Origin: Deltaproteobacteria bacterium
Lineage (GTDB): Bacteria > Myxococcota_A > Polyangia > JAAYKL01
NCBI GenBank assembly: GCA_028713995.1
Contig: JAQTNF010000021.1
Span: 1 to 48,073 of the forward strand
Length of the DNA: 48,073 bases
Direction of reading: 5' to 3'
Shown here: one piece after another, positions 23,471 through 30,511 of the stretch
Position numbering within the stretch: position 1 is the stretch's first letter
How the letters are laid out: every line of letters begins with the position of its first letter
Translations under genes and position numbers: made by a program
Notes under the pieces: generated by a model
What the model saw: only the letters and a program-made list of their open reading frames with translations
Told to the model about the DNA's origin: nothing
Database searches by the model: none

Positions 23471-24796
23471 TCAATAGACCATCACCAGGCCGATGCCGCC
23501 GCCGGCTTCATTGGCGAAAGGAACGTCCCCATCCATGCGCCGCCACATCCTCGTGAGCTCGGCGAACAGGTAGAGCGGGCCCCAGACCTTTCCCCGCGCC
23601 TCGGCGCCGATGAGCGCGTCATAGGAGAACAGCCCGCTGCCGCCGCGGGTGTCCTCGCCCGCGTAGAAGCCGGCCAGGTTCACGTCGTCCCACGGTTCCA
23701 CGTCGAGCCGGAACATGACCCAGTGCGGGCGCCCCTGTCCCTCGCGGTCGTAGCGGGCTCCGAGCTTGAGGTGCTCCTCCCACACGAGCCCTACGTCGAA
23801 CATGAAGGCGTCCGATACCGGGTCCTCGCTCGACGCCAGATGATCGGCGAAGGTCGGGGTCTCGCCCGTGTCGGGGTCGGTCCCGTAGCAACGGCGCATG
23901 CGGTCGTAGAACGGGTTGAACACGGCCGGGTGGTAGTCCGAGCCCAGGTGCCGGTACTCGCCCTTTGCGAGCAGCGACACGCGGGGCTCCTCGGACAGCC
24001 TCCACCACGATGAGACGCCCAGGTGGACGCCGGCCTCCCCGTCCATGACGTTGACGTCCAGGTACGGCGTGAGCCGCAGCCACTCCATATCCACGACGCG
24101 CAACGAGATGTCGCCTCCGGTCACGACCAAGGCGGTCGGTCCGCTCGCGGTGAGGTGCCGCGGCGCGGCGATGTCCGCGCCGAGCGTGTAGCCGAGCTCG
24201 AGCCGCCTCGGCCACGAGCCGCCGAGGAACCACGCCAGGGGTGCGACGAACCCGCGCCCCACGAGGATCTCGGGCTCGACGACGTTGTCCATCAGGAATT
24301 CGAGCCCGTTGCCGGCGCCTTGCCCCTTGAGCACCAGCCCCCCCTGGTAATGGTCCATGTCGAGGGAGTTGAAGTACAGGTCCGCCACGGAGCCGTGCCC
24401 CACGCTCACGCCGTTTTCCTCGCCGAAGAGCGCCACGACCTCGGCGTCCTCCCAGGCGCGGGCGAACCTTGCGCGCGGGACGATGCGGGCGAAGTCCGAT
24501 GCCTCGTCCCAGTCCTGCTCGCGGATCACGCCGTCGTCGTCGGGGGCGCGGTTGAGGACGCGCAGCCGAAGCGGCGCGGACAACGTGAGCTCGAGCCCAT
24601 CCCAGAACAGGTCCTGCGTGAGCCGCGCGAGCACGAACCCGTCCTCGTCCATCATGACGAAACCCACGTCCGCGGCGGAGCGTAGCGCGAGCCCGTCGTC
24701 GTTGCCGCCGGCGCGCGCGAAAGACGGCGACACGAGCGCGAGGAGCGCGAGGCTCGAGGCCGCAAGGTGCACGAGGGACTTTGCGCGCCCGCTCAC
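23471..24796 (-). CDS. Predicted outer-membrane beta-barrel protein
   Basis: A 441-aa protein with a signal peptide (LAASSLALLALVSPSFARA) and a mature part made of alternating hydrophobic and polar strands with many aromatic residues at strand ends, ending in an aromatic residue (VMVY), as in outer-membrane barrels. I know of no named family. It is the last gene of a minus-strand cluster with the ECF sigma factor, the anti-sigma factor and a small exported protein, so its synthesis is probably controlled by that sigma factor. The GTG start at 24796 lacks a strong ribosome site; an internal start is possible. Confidence 0.7.
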   Translation of the reverse strand: MSGRAKSLVHLAASSLALLALVSPSFARAGGNDDGLALRSAADVGFVMMDEDGFVLARLTQDLFWDGLELTLSAPLRLRVLNRAPDDDGVIREQDWDEASDFARIVPRARFARAWEDAEVVALFGEENGVSVGHGSVADLYFNSLDMDHYQGGLVLKGQGAGNGLEFLMDNVVEPEILVGRGFVAPLAWFLGGSWPRRLELGYTLGADIAAPRHLTASGPTALVVTGGDISLRVVDMEWLRLTPYLDVNVMDGEAGVHLGVSSWWRLSEEPRVSLLAKGEYRHLGSDYHPAVFNPFYDRMRRCYGTDPDTGETPTFADHLASSEDPVSDAFMFDVGLVWEEHLKLGARYDREGQGRPHWVMFRLDVEPWDDVNLAGFYAGEDTRGGSGLFSYDALIGAEARGKVWGPLYLFAELTRMWRRMDGDVPFANEAGGGIGLVMVY

Positions 24797-24803
24797 GGGT
24801 TCT

Positions 24804-25271
24804 CTAGAGCTCGACCGTACCGCTGCGGTTGCAGATCACGCCGAAGATCAGGGTGCCGGTTCCGGTCTCAAAGCCGGCCGCGAAGAAGGGGCGCCCCGGG
24901 CTCGCCTTGGTGTTGATGATGACGGGCGCGCCGCCCTGCCGGTTGATGGTGAGGGTCAGGTTGAAGCGGCCCTCCTCCATCCTGTTGTACAGCAGGGAGC
25001 CGCCGAGCGCCTGCGGGAGTGTGAGGACGACGGGCGTCAAGGGCGTGAGATCGTAGTCCTGCCGCTTGAGCAGCCGGAACGTGTTGAACGCTGAGAACGG
25101 CGGCTTGCGCAGGATCGCGGCATGCGCGGCCAGGGCCGCGTCGATGCCCTGCCCGCCCGAGGACGCCTCGATGGTGAGGAGCTCGCACTTCACCTGCTCC
25201 CCGGCCTCGACCCTGGCGACCGTCCCGAAAAGGGCAATCATCGCGGCGCACATCATCAACGTCAGTCTCAT
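24804..25271 (-). CDS. Small secreted protein of the sigma-factor cluster
   Basis: A 155-aa protein with a signal peptide (residues 1-23, MMCAAMIALFGTVARVEA) and a predicted beta-rich mature domain with two cysteines that could pair. No family recognised. It ends 8 bp before the barrel gene and begins 22 bp after the anti-sigma gene, in the same direction. The context suggests a periplasmic product under the sigma factor. ATG 25271 has AAAGGA about 9 bp upstream. Confidence 0.7.
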   Translation of the reverse strand: MRLTLMMCAAMIALFGTVARVEAGEQVKCELLTIEASSGGQGIDAALAAHAAILRKPPFSAFNTFRLLKRQDYDLTPLTPVVLTLPQALGGSLLYNRMEEGRFNLTLTINRQGGAPVIINTKASPGRPFFAAGFETGTGTLIFGVICNRSGTVEL

Positions 25272-25292
25272 CTCGCAGCGTCCTTTTCTCGT

Positions 25293-25856
25293 CTACCGGT
25301 TCTCGTTGATCCAGACCACGGCCGCGGTCCCGCCACGGCCGTCGGCCACCTCGAAGACCATCCCGCTCAGGGAGCCGTAGCTCACCGACGCGATCTCGGA
25401 GCCCACCGTCCGACCCTCGACCGGTGCCGCAGGTGGCGCGCTGGCGAGCCTGATCCCGCCGCCCGCCGGAAGCGGCGCCACCGCCGGCCCTCCCGAAACG
25501 AACGGGATCGCCAGCACGACCGCGAGCACGGCCGCGACCGCCACCGCGGCCGGTATCCAGACGACTCGCCGGTGCTCGAAGAACTCGCCGAGCCACACCG
25601 AAAGCCGTTCGCCGAGCTCGGGCCGCCGCTCCCTCTCGATGCGCGCGTCCACCCTGCTCGCGAAGCCCTCGAACGACACATCCGCGACCTCGCTCTCACT
25701 CATGAGCACGAGAAAATTGCGCATCCGCCCGAGCTTCCCGAGCTCGGTCTTGCACTGCGGGCAGGCCGCCACGTGACTCTCGACCGCTCCGGCGCCACGG
25801 CCGCGAAGCTCGCCGTCGTGGTACTGCTCGAGCATCTCTCGCGTCACGTGTTCCAT
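25293..25856 (-). CDS. Anti-sigma factor with zinc-binding N-terminus (ZAS-type)
   Basis: A 187-aa membrane protein. The N-terminal motif HVAACPQC (H-x3-C-x2-C) is the zinc-binding anti-sigma signature of RsrA/ChrR-type factors, and it should hold the ECF sigma factor inactive. A membrane helix at residues ~98-120 (VWIPAAVAVAAVLAVVLAIPFV) separates it from a small periplasmic domain (residues ~125-187) that may sense the envelope. The AGGAGG site just before ATG 25856 overlaps the end of the sigma gene, so translation is linked. Confidence 0.88.
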   Translation of the reverse strand: MEHVTREMLEQYHDGELRGRGAGAVESHVAACPQCKTELGKLGRMRNFLVLMSESEVADVSFEGFASRVDARIERERRPELGERLSVWLGEFFEHRRVVWIPAAVAVAAVLAVVLAIPFVSGGPAVAPLPAGGGIRLASAPPAAPVEGRTVGSEIASVSYGSLSGMVFEVADGRGGTAAVVWINENR

Positions 25857-25866
25857 GGCGGTCCTC

Positions 25867-26526
25867 CTACTTCACCACGAGATCGCCGTCGAGATACTCG
25901 CCGAGCGATCGCTGGAGCTTCTGCCGGGCATGGTGCAGGCGCGACATGATGGTGCCCTTGGACACCCGCATGGCCTTGGCCATGTCCGCGTATGACATCC
26001 CCTCCACCTCCCGCATGATGATGACGGCCCGGTGGTAGGGGGGCAACGCATCCACCGCGTGGCGGATGTGCTTGGCCAGCTCCTTGCGGCCGAGCTCCCG
26101 CGAAGGGTTCCCGCCCGCGCCGGACGCCAGGGTCGGCACGCCGTCCCTGCCCGACTCCAGCTGGCCTATTTTCTCGTCGAAGTCCATGGTTCCCTGATTG
26201 CCCAACCGCCTCAAGTGGTCGATGCACAGATTCACGATGATGCGGTACAGCCACGTGTAGAAGCTCGAGGAACCCTGGAAGTTCCCGATGTAGCGATGGA
26301 CCTTGATGAACGCATCCTGGGCGATGTCCATCGCGTCATCGGGGTTCTTCACCACCCCGAGGGCGATGGTGAAGACCTTCCGCTGATAGCGACTCACGAG
26401 CTGTCCGAACGCCTCCTTGTCTCCTTCCTGCACGCGCCGGACGAGCTCGAGATCCTTGTCGGATTCCGCCTTCCGATCCGGCGTCGCCTCCTGTGGTATG
26501 GACAGGTTTTGGAGAGCTTTATTCAC
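25867..26526 (-). CDS. ECF sigma factor (RpoE-like)
   Basis: A 219-aa group 4 sigma factor. Region 2 shows F-G-Q-L-V-S-R-Y-Q-R-K-V-F and D-A-M-D-I-A-Q-D-A-F-I-K (core-binding and -10 recognition), and region 4 has the helix-turn-helix PYHRAVIIMREVEGMSYADMA with MSRLHHARQKL. It directs RNA polymerase to a stress regulon, most likely including the barrel and secreted proteins downstream. GTG 26526 is used as the start; there is no strong ribosome site, and a short hairpin (CGGGC/GCCCG, 26546-26559) lies in the leader. It is cotranscribed with the anti-sigma gene. Confidence 0.92.
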   Translation of the reverse strand: MNKALQNLSIPQEATPDRKAESDKDLELVRRVQEGDKEAFGQLVSRYQRKVFTIALGVVKNPDDAMDIAQDAFIKVHRYIGNFQGSSSFYTWLYRIIVNLCIDHLRRLGNQGTMDFDEKIGQLESGRDGVPTLASGAGGNPSRELGRKELAKHIRHAVDALPPYHRAVIIMREVEGMSYADMAKAMRVSKGTIMSRLHHARQKLQRSLGEYLDGDLVVK

Positions 26527-26586
26527 GCTGCGAAACCTATCATCTCGGGCAAAAGCCCGCAATCGTCGGTTACTTGGGAGGCCCGA

Positions 26587-26614
26587 TTGACAACCCTCCG
26601 GCTCCTCGATAGGT
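26587..26614 (+). promoter_or_regulatory. Candidate promoter of the Crp-family gene
   Basis: TTGACA (26587-26592), 16 bp spacer, then ATAGGT (26609-26614), a weak -10. AAGGAGG at 26624-26630 follows as the ribosome site. The short 109-bp gap is shared with the divergent sigma-factor gene. Confidence 0.35.
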
Positions 26615-26635
26615 GACAGAGCCAAGGAGGTGTCC

Positions 26636-27343
26636 ATGGCGTCCGACCTGCTGGGGAAGATGAAGATGTTCACGGTCTTCTCCGAGGTGCCCGACGACCG
26701 CCTCCGGCAGATGGCGCGGGAGACGACAGTTCTCGAGGTCGCGCGCCACGACATGGTGTGGAACGAGGGCGACACGCCGCGCCTCCTGTACCTGATCGTG
26801 GCGGGTCGCGTGAAGATCATCAAGCACTCGGAGACGGGCAAGGACGTCATCATCGAGATCTTCGGCCCGCGCGACGCCATCGGCGAGTCGGACATGCTCG
26901 TGGGCTCCACGTACAGCACGGCCGCCGTCTGCCTCTCGCACACCACGCTCCTGTGCGTGCCGCGCTCCCAGATCCTCGATCTCCTGTCCACGGTCCCGGG
27001 CATGGCCCTGCGCTCCTTGCGCGGCATGGCTCGCAGGCAGCGCATGCTGACGCAGAAGATCAAGGAGCTCGCGGCCGGCGGCGTCGAGTACCGCATCGCA
27101 CACCTGCTCCTCAAGCTCGCCGACCGCATCGGCGAGGAGTCGCCCGACGCGGACGTCATGATCCCCATCGTGCTGTCCCGGCAGGACATCGCCGACCTGG
27201 TCGGGACAACCGTGGAGACCGCCATCCGGGTCATGAGCCGCTGGCGCAAGATGGACATCGTGACAAACGAGAAGCGAGGCATCGTCATCCGCGACCGGGA
27301 GACGCTCGAGGATCTGGCGGCCGGGATCACGTCCCATGTATGA
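26636..27343 (+). CDS. Crp/Fnr-family transcription regulator
   Basis: A 235-aa protein. The N-terminal cyclic-nucleotide-binding barrel covers residues ~10-130 (E-G-D-T-P-R-L-L-Y-L-I-V-A-G-R-V-K-I then G-P-R-D-A-I-G-E-S-D). A dimerisation helix follows, then the winged helix-turn-helix (LSRQDIADLVGTTVETAIRV, residues ~185-205), with the recognition helix ending in a conserved R-x-x-x-x-W. There is no N-terminal iron-sulfur cysteine set as in Fnr. ATG 26636 is 5 bp downstream of AAGGAGG. The ligand is not shown by the sequence. Confidence 0.93.
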   Translation: MASDLLGKMKMFTVFSEVPDDRLRQMARETTVLEVARHDMVWNEGDTPRLLYLIVAGRVKIIKHSETGKDVIIEIFGPRDAIGESDMLVGSTYSTAAVCLSHTTLLCVPRSQILDLLSTVPGMALRSLRGMARRQRMLTQKIKELAAGGVEYRIAHLLLKLADRIGEESPDADVMIPIVLSRQDIADLVGTTVETAIRVMSRWRKMDIVTNEKRGIVIRDRETLEDLAAGITSHV

Positions 27344-27388
27344 TCGCGATCATTCCGGTTCGCGGCCGGCGGCGCTAATTGCTTGCAT

Positions 27389-27709
27389 ATGTCGGAAGCT
27401 TTACGCGGGGATGAGAGCACGATCATCGGCCAGGGCGAGTTCGAGTTGCACGACGTGCACGTGCTCGCAACGGTCGAGGTGCGCGGCGACACCATCACCT
27501 CGATCCACTTCGCGTTCGTGAAGGGCGGCGAGCAGCCGGGCGCGGGCGACATCGTGAGCCTGCTGCAGAACAAGACCGTATCCAAGGCGCTCGAGGTCAA
27601 GGCCGAGAGCGAGCGCGCGGCCGCGGGGAACCGGGTCGGGATCACGGCCAACGAGGTGCTCCTCGAAGCGTTCCACCGGGCCGTCGAAGCCTGCCTCGCA
27701 CAGCAATAG
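27389..27709 (+). CDS. Small hypothetical protein
   Basis: A 106-aa acidic protein, no signal or membrane segment, mainly beta at the N-terminal half (VHVLATVEVRGDTITSIHFAFVKGG) and helical at the C-terminal half. Family not recognised. The 45-bp gap from the Crp-family gene suggests cotranscription. There is no good ribosome site before ATG 27389. It ends just left of the DnaA-box region. Confidence 0.65.
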   Translation: MSEALRGDESTIIGQGEFELHDVHVLATVEVRGDTITSIHFAFVKGGEQPGAGDIVSLLQNKTVSKALEVKAESERAAAGNRVGITANEVLLEAFHRAVEACLAQQ

Positions 27710-28044
27710 TCGGTTCTTCCAGCGGTTTTTCCTGGGGTCGACCAGACCCGGGGTTATTCACACTTTGTTCACAGGTCACTTTTGGGACATGCACAAACGC
27801 CACACAGCCCCCGCCCGTGGCCAATTCTTGAAGAAATAGTTTATAACCATACGTTATTATTTGTTATTCATACTTGCAGACCCATGGGGCGATCCATGCC
27901 GGTCAATGCGTGCGACATTTTCGGTCCGACCCCGTCGGTTGGCCCGCAAATTGGAGGTTATCCACAGATCTGTAGAATTTCTTGGGGTCACCAAGCGCCG
28001 GCCGGCAGGATCTCTTTGTCAATTCGAGGGGTTCGAAAACGACC
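27710..28044. other. Intergenic region with DnaA boxes and AT-rich tract (candidate oriC)
   Basis: This 335-bp gap has no gene. On the + strand it holds TTATTCACA (27754-27762), TTGTTCACA (27765-27773, one change), TTATTCATA (27864-27872, one change) and TTATCCACA (27958-27966). The consensus DnaA box is TTATNCACA, so two are perfect; all point the same way and the first two are 2 bp apart. Between them lies an AT-rich tract (~27822-27876) that stands out in this GC-rich window and would suit a DNA-unwinding element. The gene directions around it (mostly minus to the left, mostly plus to the right of ~29.6 kb) fit an origin. It is not next to dnaA or dnaN within the window. Confidence 0.5.
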
Positions 28045-28539
28045 TCATGGGGCGCGTGAAAAGCGGGAGGTCAACAGGTGCTCGGCTTCGAGCGCAGCGC
28101 GGCGCATCCGGGCCGCCTCGCGGGGCCCGGTGTGATCGTATCCGAGCAGATGGAGCACGCCGTGGACGAGGAGCGCTTTTATCTCGTCCATTGCGTCCGT
28201 TTCTCGCCGTTCCGCGTTGCGCGCCGCGGTCTCGACCGAGATGACCACGTCGCCGAGGAGCTCCGGCCCGGGGTGGCTCGCGCCCACGGCATGGCCCTCG
28301 GCCATCGAGAAGGAGAGCACGTCCGTGGTCCGATCGAGCCCGCGGTAAACGCGGTTGAGCTCCCGCATGCACGCATCATCGCACAGGAGCACCGAGAGCT
28401 CCTTGCGTTCGCAGCCCACGGCGCGCAGCACGCGTCCGGCGAGCCTCTTCACGGCGCGGGGGTCCAAGGCGCCGCGCACCCCGCGGCAGGCCACGCGCAC
28501 CGACGGATGAGCGCCGGCATCGGGTTTCCCGCGTCCCAT
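28045..28539 (-). CDS. ybeY: Endoribonuclease YbeY (rRNA maturation factor)
   Basis: A 164-aa metal-dependent single-strand endoribonuclease of 16S rRNA maturation. It has the family's zinc motif HGVLHLLGYDH (H-G-x-L-H-L-x-G-Y-D-H) near residue 125, and the N-terminal LNRVYRGLDRTTDVLSF segment. ATG 28539 has ACGAGGAC as a ribosome site and fits the family length. It is 12 bp downstream of queG on the same strand, so the two are cotranscribed. Confidence 0.95.
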   Translation of the reverse strand: MGRGKPDAGAHPSVRVACRGVRGALDPRAVKRLAGRVLRAVGCERKELSVLLCDDACMRELNRVYRGLDRTTDVLSFSMAEGHAVGASHPGPELLGDVVISVETAARNAERRETDAMDEIKALLVHGVLHLLGYDHTGPREAARMRRAALEAEHLLTSRFSRAP

Positions 28540-28551
28540 GGTCCTCGTGTC

Positions 28552-29553
28552 TCACGAAATTCCGGACCCGGCAATATGCGCGGCGGCCAACCGGGCGTTC
28601 CTGCGCAAGGCCGCGGCCCCGGTGCGCGCGAGGCACGTTCCTTCGACGAGCCGCGCGACGGCCGCGTCGTCCATGGCGGCGAGCTCCGCGGGCCCGATTC
28701 CGGGCGGGCCGGCCTCGGGCGGCGCGGGGAGCGCGCAGGTTACGCCGGGGGCGTCGAGCGGGCACGCGCTCGTGCAGGCGTCGCAACCGAAGATGAGCCG
28801 CACGCTCTTGGCCACGGCCTCCGGTAAAGACCCGGCGCGGTTCTCGACCGTGTGATAGGAAAGGCACGCGCGGCAGTCGACCACGCCGGACGCTACGATG
28901 GCGCCCGTGGGGCAGGCGTCCATGCATGCGCGGCAATTGCCGCACGATTCGAACGGGACGCGCGGCGCGACCGGCTCCGGGACCGGAACGTCCGTGAGAA
29001 CGATCTCGCCGAGCCACACCCGCGAACCCGCGCCCGGCACCAGGAGCCCGCCGTGTCTGCCCACGGAGCCCAGGCCGGCCGCCATGGCCCACGCGCGCTC
29101 CATGATCGGAGCCGCGTCGACCAGCACGCGGAAACGGGCGCCCGGGAAGCGCGCGACCACGCGCCGGGCCAGGCTCTCGAGGCGTTCGGACATGCCCGCG
29201 TGGTAGTCGATTGACCGGGCGTGGGCCGCCACCGCGCCCCACACGCCTTGGTCGGTCGCGCCCGACCCGTACGGCAGGGCGGCCGATATCACGGCCTTCG
29301 CGCCGGTCAGGATCCCGCGGTGGGACGTATCCGCGCGCGCCGCCTCGTTCCTGGCCAGGTAGCCGAGATCGGCGTGGCGCCCGTCGTCGAGCCACGCGCG
29401 GTATGCGGCGAGGGCCGGGGCCGGGACCTTGCCCGAGGGAGCGGCGCCGACCGCGACGAAGCCCAGATCGGCCGCGGCGTCCGCGAGAAACGACCAAGCG
29501 AGAAGCTTCGATCCGGGGATGCGCCGGTCCGGGGTGGCGTTTGACAAGATCAT
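28552..29553 (-). CDS. queG: Epoxyqueuosine reductase QueG
   Basis: A 333-aa cobalamin- and iron-sulfur-dependent enzyme that performs the last step of queuosine synthesis on tRNA. The two [4Fe-4S] motifs are present: CGNCRACMDACPTGAI and, with the second set, CRACLSYHTVENR and GCDACTSACP. Upstream are VDAAPIMERAWAMAAGLGSVGRHG and PGAGSRVWLGEIVLT, typical of QueG. It lies head-to-head with the FHA-diguanylate cyclase gene, with a shared 62-bp gap. Start ATG 29553. Confidence 0.94.
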   Translation of the reverse strand: MILSNATPDRRIPGSKLLAWSFLADAAADLGFVAVGAAPSGKVPAPALAAYRAWLDDGRHADLGYLARNEAARADTSHRGILTGAKAVISAALPYGSGATDQGVWGAVAAHARSIDYHAGMSERLESLARRVVARFPGARFRVLVDAAPIMERAWAMAAGLGSVGRHGGLLVPGAGSRVWLGEIVLTDVPVPEPVAPRVPFESCGNCRACMDACPTGAIVASGVVDCRACLSYHTVENRAGSLPEAVAKSVRLIFGCDACTSACPLDAPGVTCALPAPPEAGPPGIGPAELAAMDDAAVARLVEGTCLARTGAAALRRNARLAAAHIAGSGIS

Positions 29554-29582
29554 TTCAACTACCCTATGCTAAAACGTTTTAG
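29541..29582 (+). promoter_or_regulatory. Promoter with perfect palindrome ahead of the FHA-GGDEF gene
   Basis: TTGACA (29541-29546) is followed after 18 bp by TATGCT (29565-29570). The 14-bp perfect palindrome CTAAAACGTTTTAG occupies 29569-29582, overlapping the -10 edge and the expected transcription start. Such placement suits a repressor site. It also sits in the leader of the divergent queG gene and could control both. Confidence 0.6.
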
Positions 29583-29615
29583 GCAGAAAGCTCAGGGCCG
29601 AAACGGGGATCTGGC

Positions 29616-30509
29616 ATGTACGATCACGATGACGCCGAAGCCAAGACACGGGTCACCGACGCTGTGGCGATCCGTCCCGCGGACGCCACCGAGGACGCGC
29701 TCGTGCTCATCTACCCGCCGGGCCCCAACATGGGGAAGAAGTACGAGCTCCAGGGCAAGCTCGTGAACGTGGGGCGCGACCCGAACAACCACCTCGTGAT
29801 CGATAGCGATTCGGTCTCCCGCCGTCATGCGCGGTTCACGTTTGAGGGCGGACGCAGGCTCGTGACCGATCTGCAGAGCACCAACGGCACATACGTCAAC
29901 GACAAGCCCATCCTCACCCAGATCCTCGAGAACGGCGATCAGGTGAAGATAGGCGACACCATCTTCAAGTACCTCGTGGGAAACGACGTGGAGAACGCCT
30001 ACCACGAGGAGATCTACAGGATGACGATCATCGACGGGCTCACCGGCATCTACAACAAGCGCTTCTTCCTCGAGGCGCTCGAGCGCGAGATGTCGCGCGC
30101 CCACCGCTACGGCCGCGATCTCGCCGTCCTGATGTTCGACATCGACCACTTCAAGCGCGTCAACGACACGTTCGGCCACTTGGCCGGCGACTACGTGCTG
30201 AACGCCCTGGCGCGGCTCATTTCCACGCGCGCGCGCCGCGAGGAGATCTTCGCCCGCTACGGCGGTGAGGAGTTCGTCATCCTGCTGCCGGAGACCAAGC
30301 GCGACGGGGCCATGGAGCTCGCGGAGCAGCTCCTACAGCGCGTGGCCTCGCACACCTTCAGGTTTGAAGACGAGGCGATCCCCATCACGGTGAGCATCGG
30401 CGTTGCGACCATGGGCTCCGAACAGCTCAGCCCCACGGACCTGATCCAGAAGGCCGACGAGATGCTCTACCTGTCCAAGTCCGAGGGTCGCAACTGCGTG
30501 AGGGGATAG
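29616..30509 (+). CDS. FHA-domain diguanylate cyclase (GGDEF)
   Basis: A 297-aa protein. Residues ~28-105 form an FHA domain with G-R, S-R-R-H and T-N-G-T (VNVGRD, SRRHARF, STNGTYVND), which binds phosphothreonine. Residues ~135-295 form the GGDEF domain with YGGEEF (catalytic loop) and the D-I-D-H-F-K motif, so it is expected to make cyclic di-GMP. The FHA domain suggests that it is recruited by a phosphorylated partner, probably the kinase encoded 2 bp downstream. ATG 29616. Confidence 0.93.
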   Translation: MYDHDDAEAKTRVTDAVAIRPADATEDALVLIYPPGPNMGKKYELQGKLVNVGRDPNNHLVIDSDSVSRRHARFTFEGGRRLVTDLQSTNGTYVNDKPILTQILENGDQVKIGDTIFKYLVGNDVENAYHEEIYRMTIIDGLTGIYNKRFFLEALEREMSRAHRYGRDLAVLMFDIDHFKRVNDTFGHLAGDYVLNALARLISTRARREEIFARYGGEEFVILLPETKRDGAMELAEQLLQRVASHTFRFEDEAIPITVSIGVATMGSEQLSPTDLIQKADEMLYLSKSEGRNCVRG

Positions 30510-30511
30510 GG

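Noticed and set aside
27735-27753. Hairpin GGGTC/GACCC next to the DnaA boxes, considered as a terminator
   Set aside because: No T-run on either strand and a short stem; not listed as a terminator.
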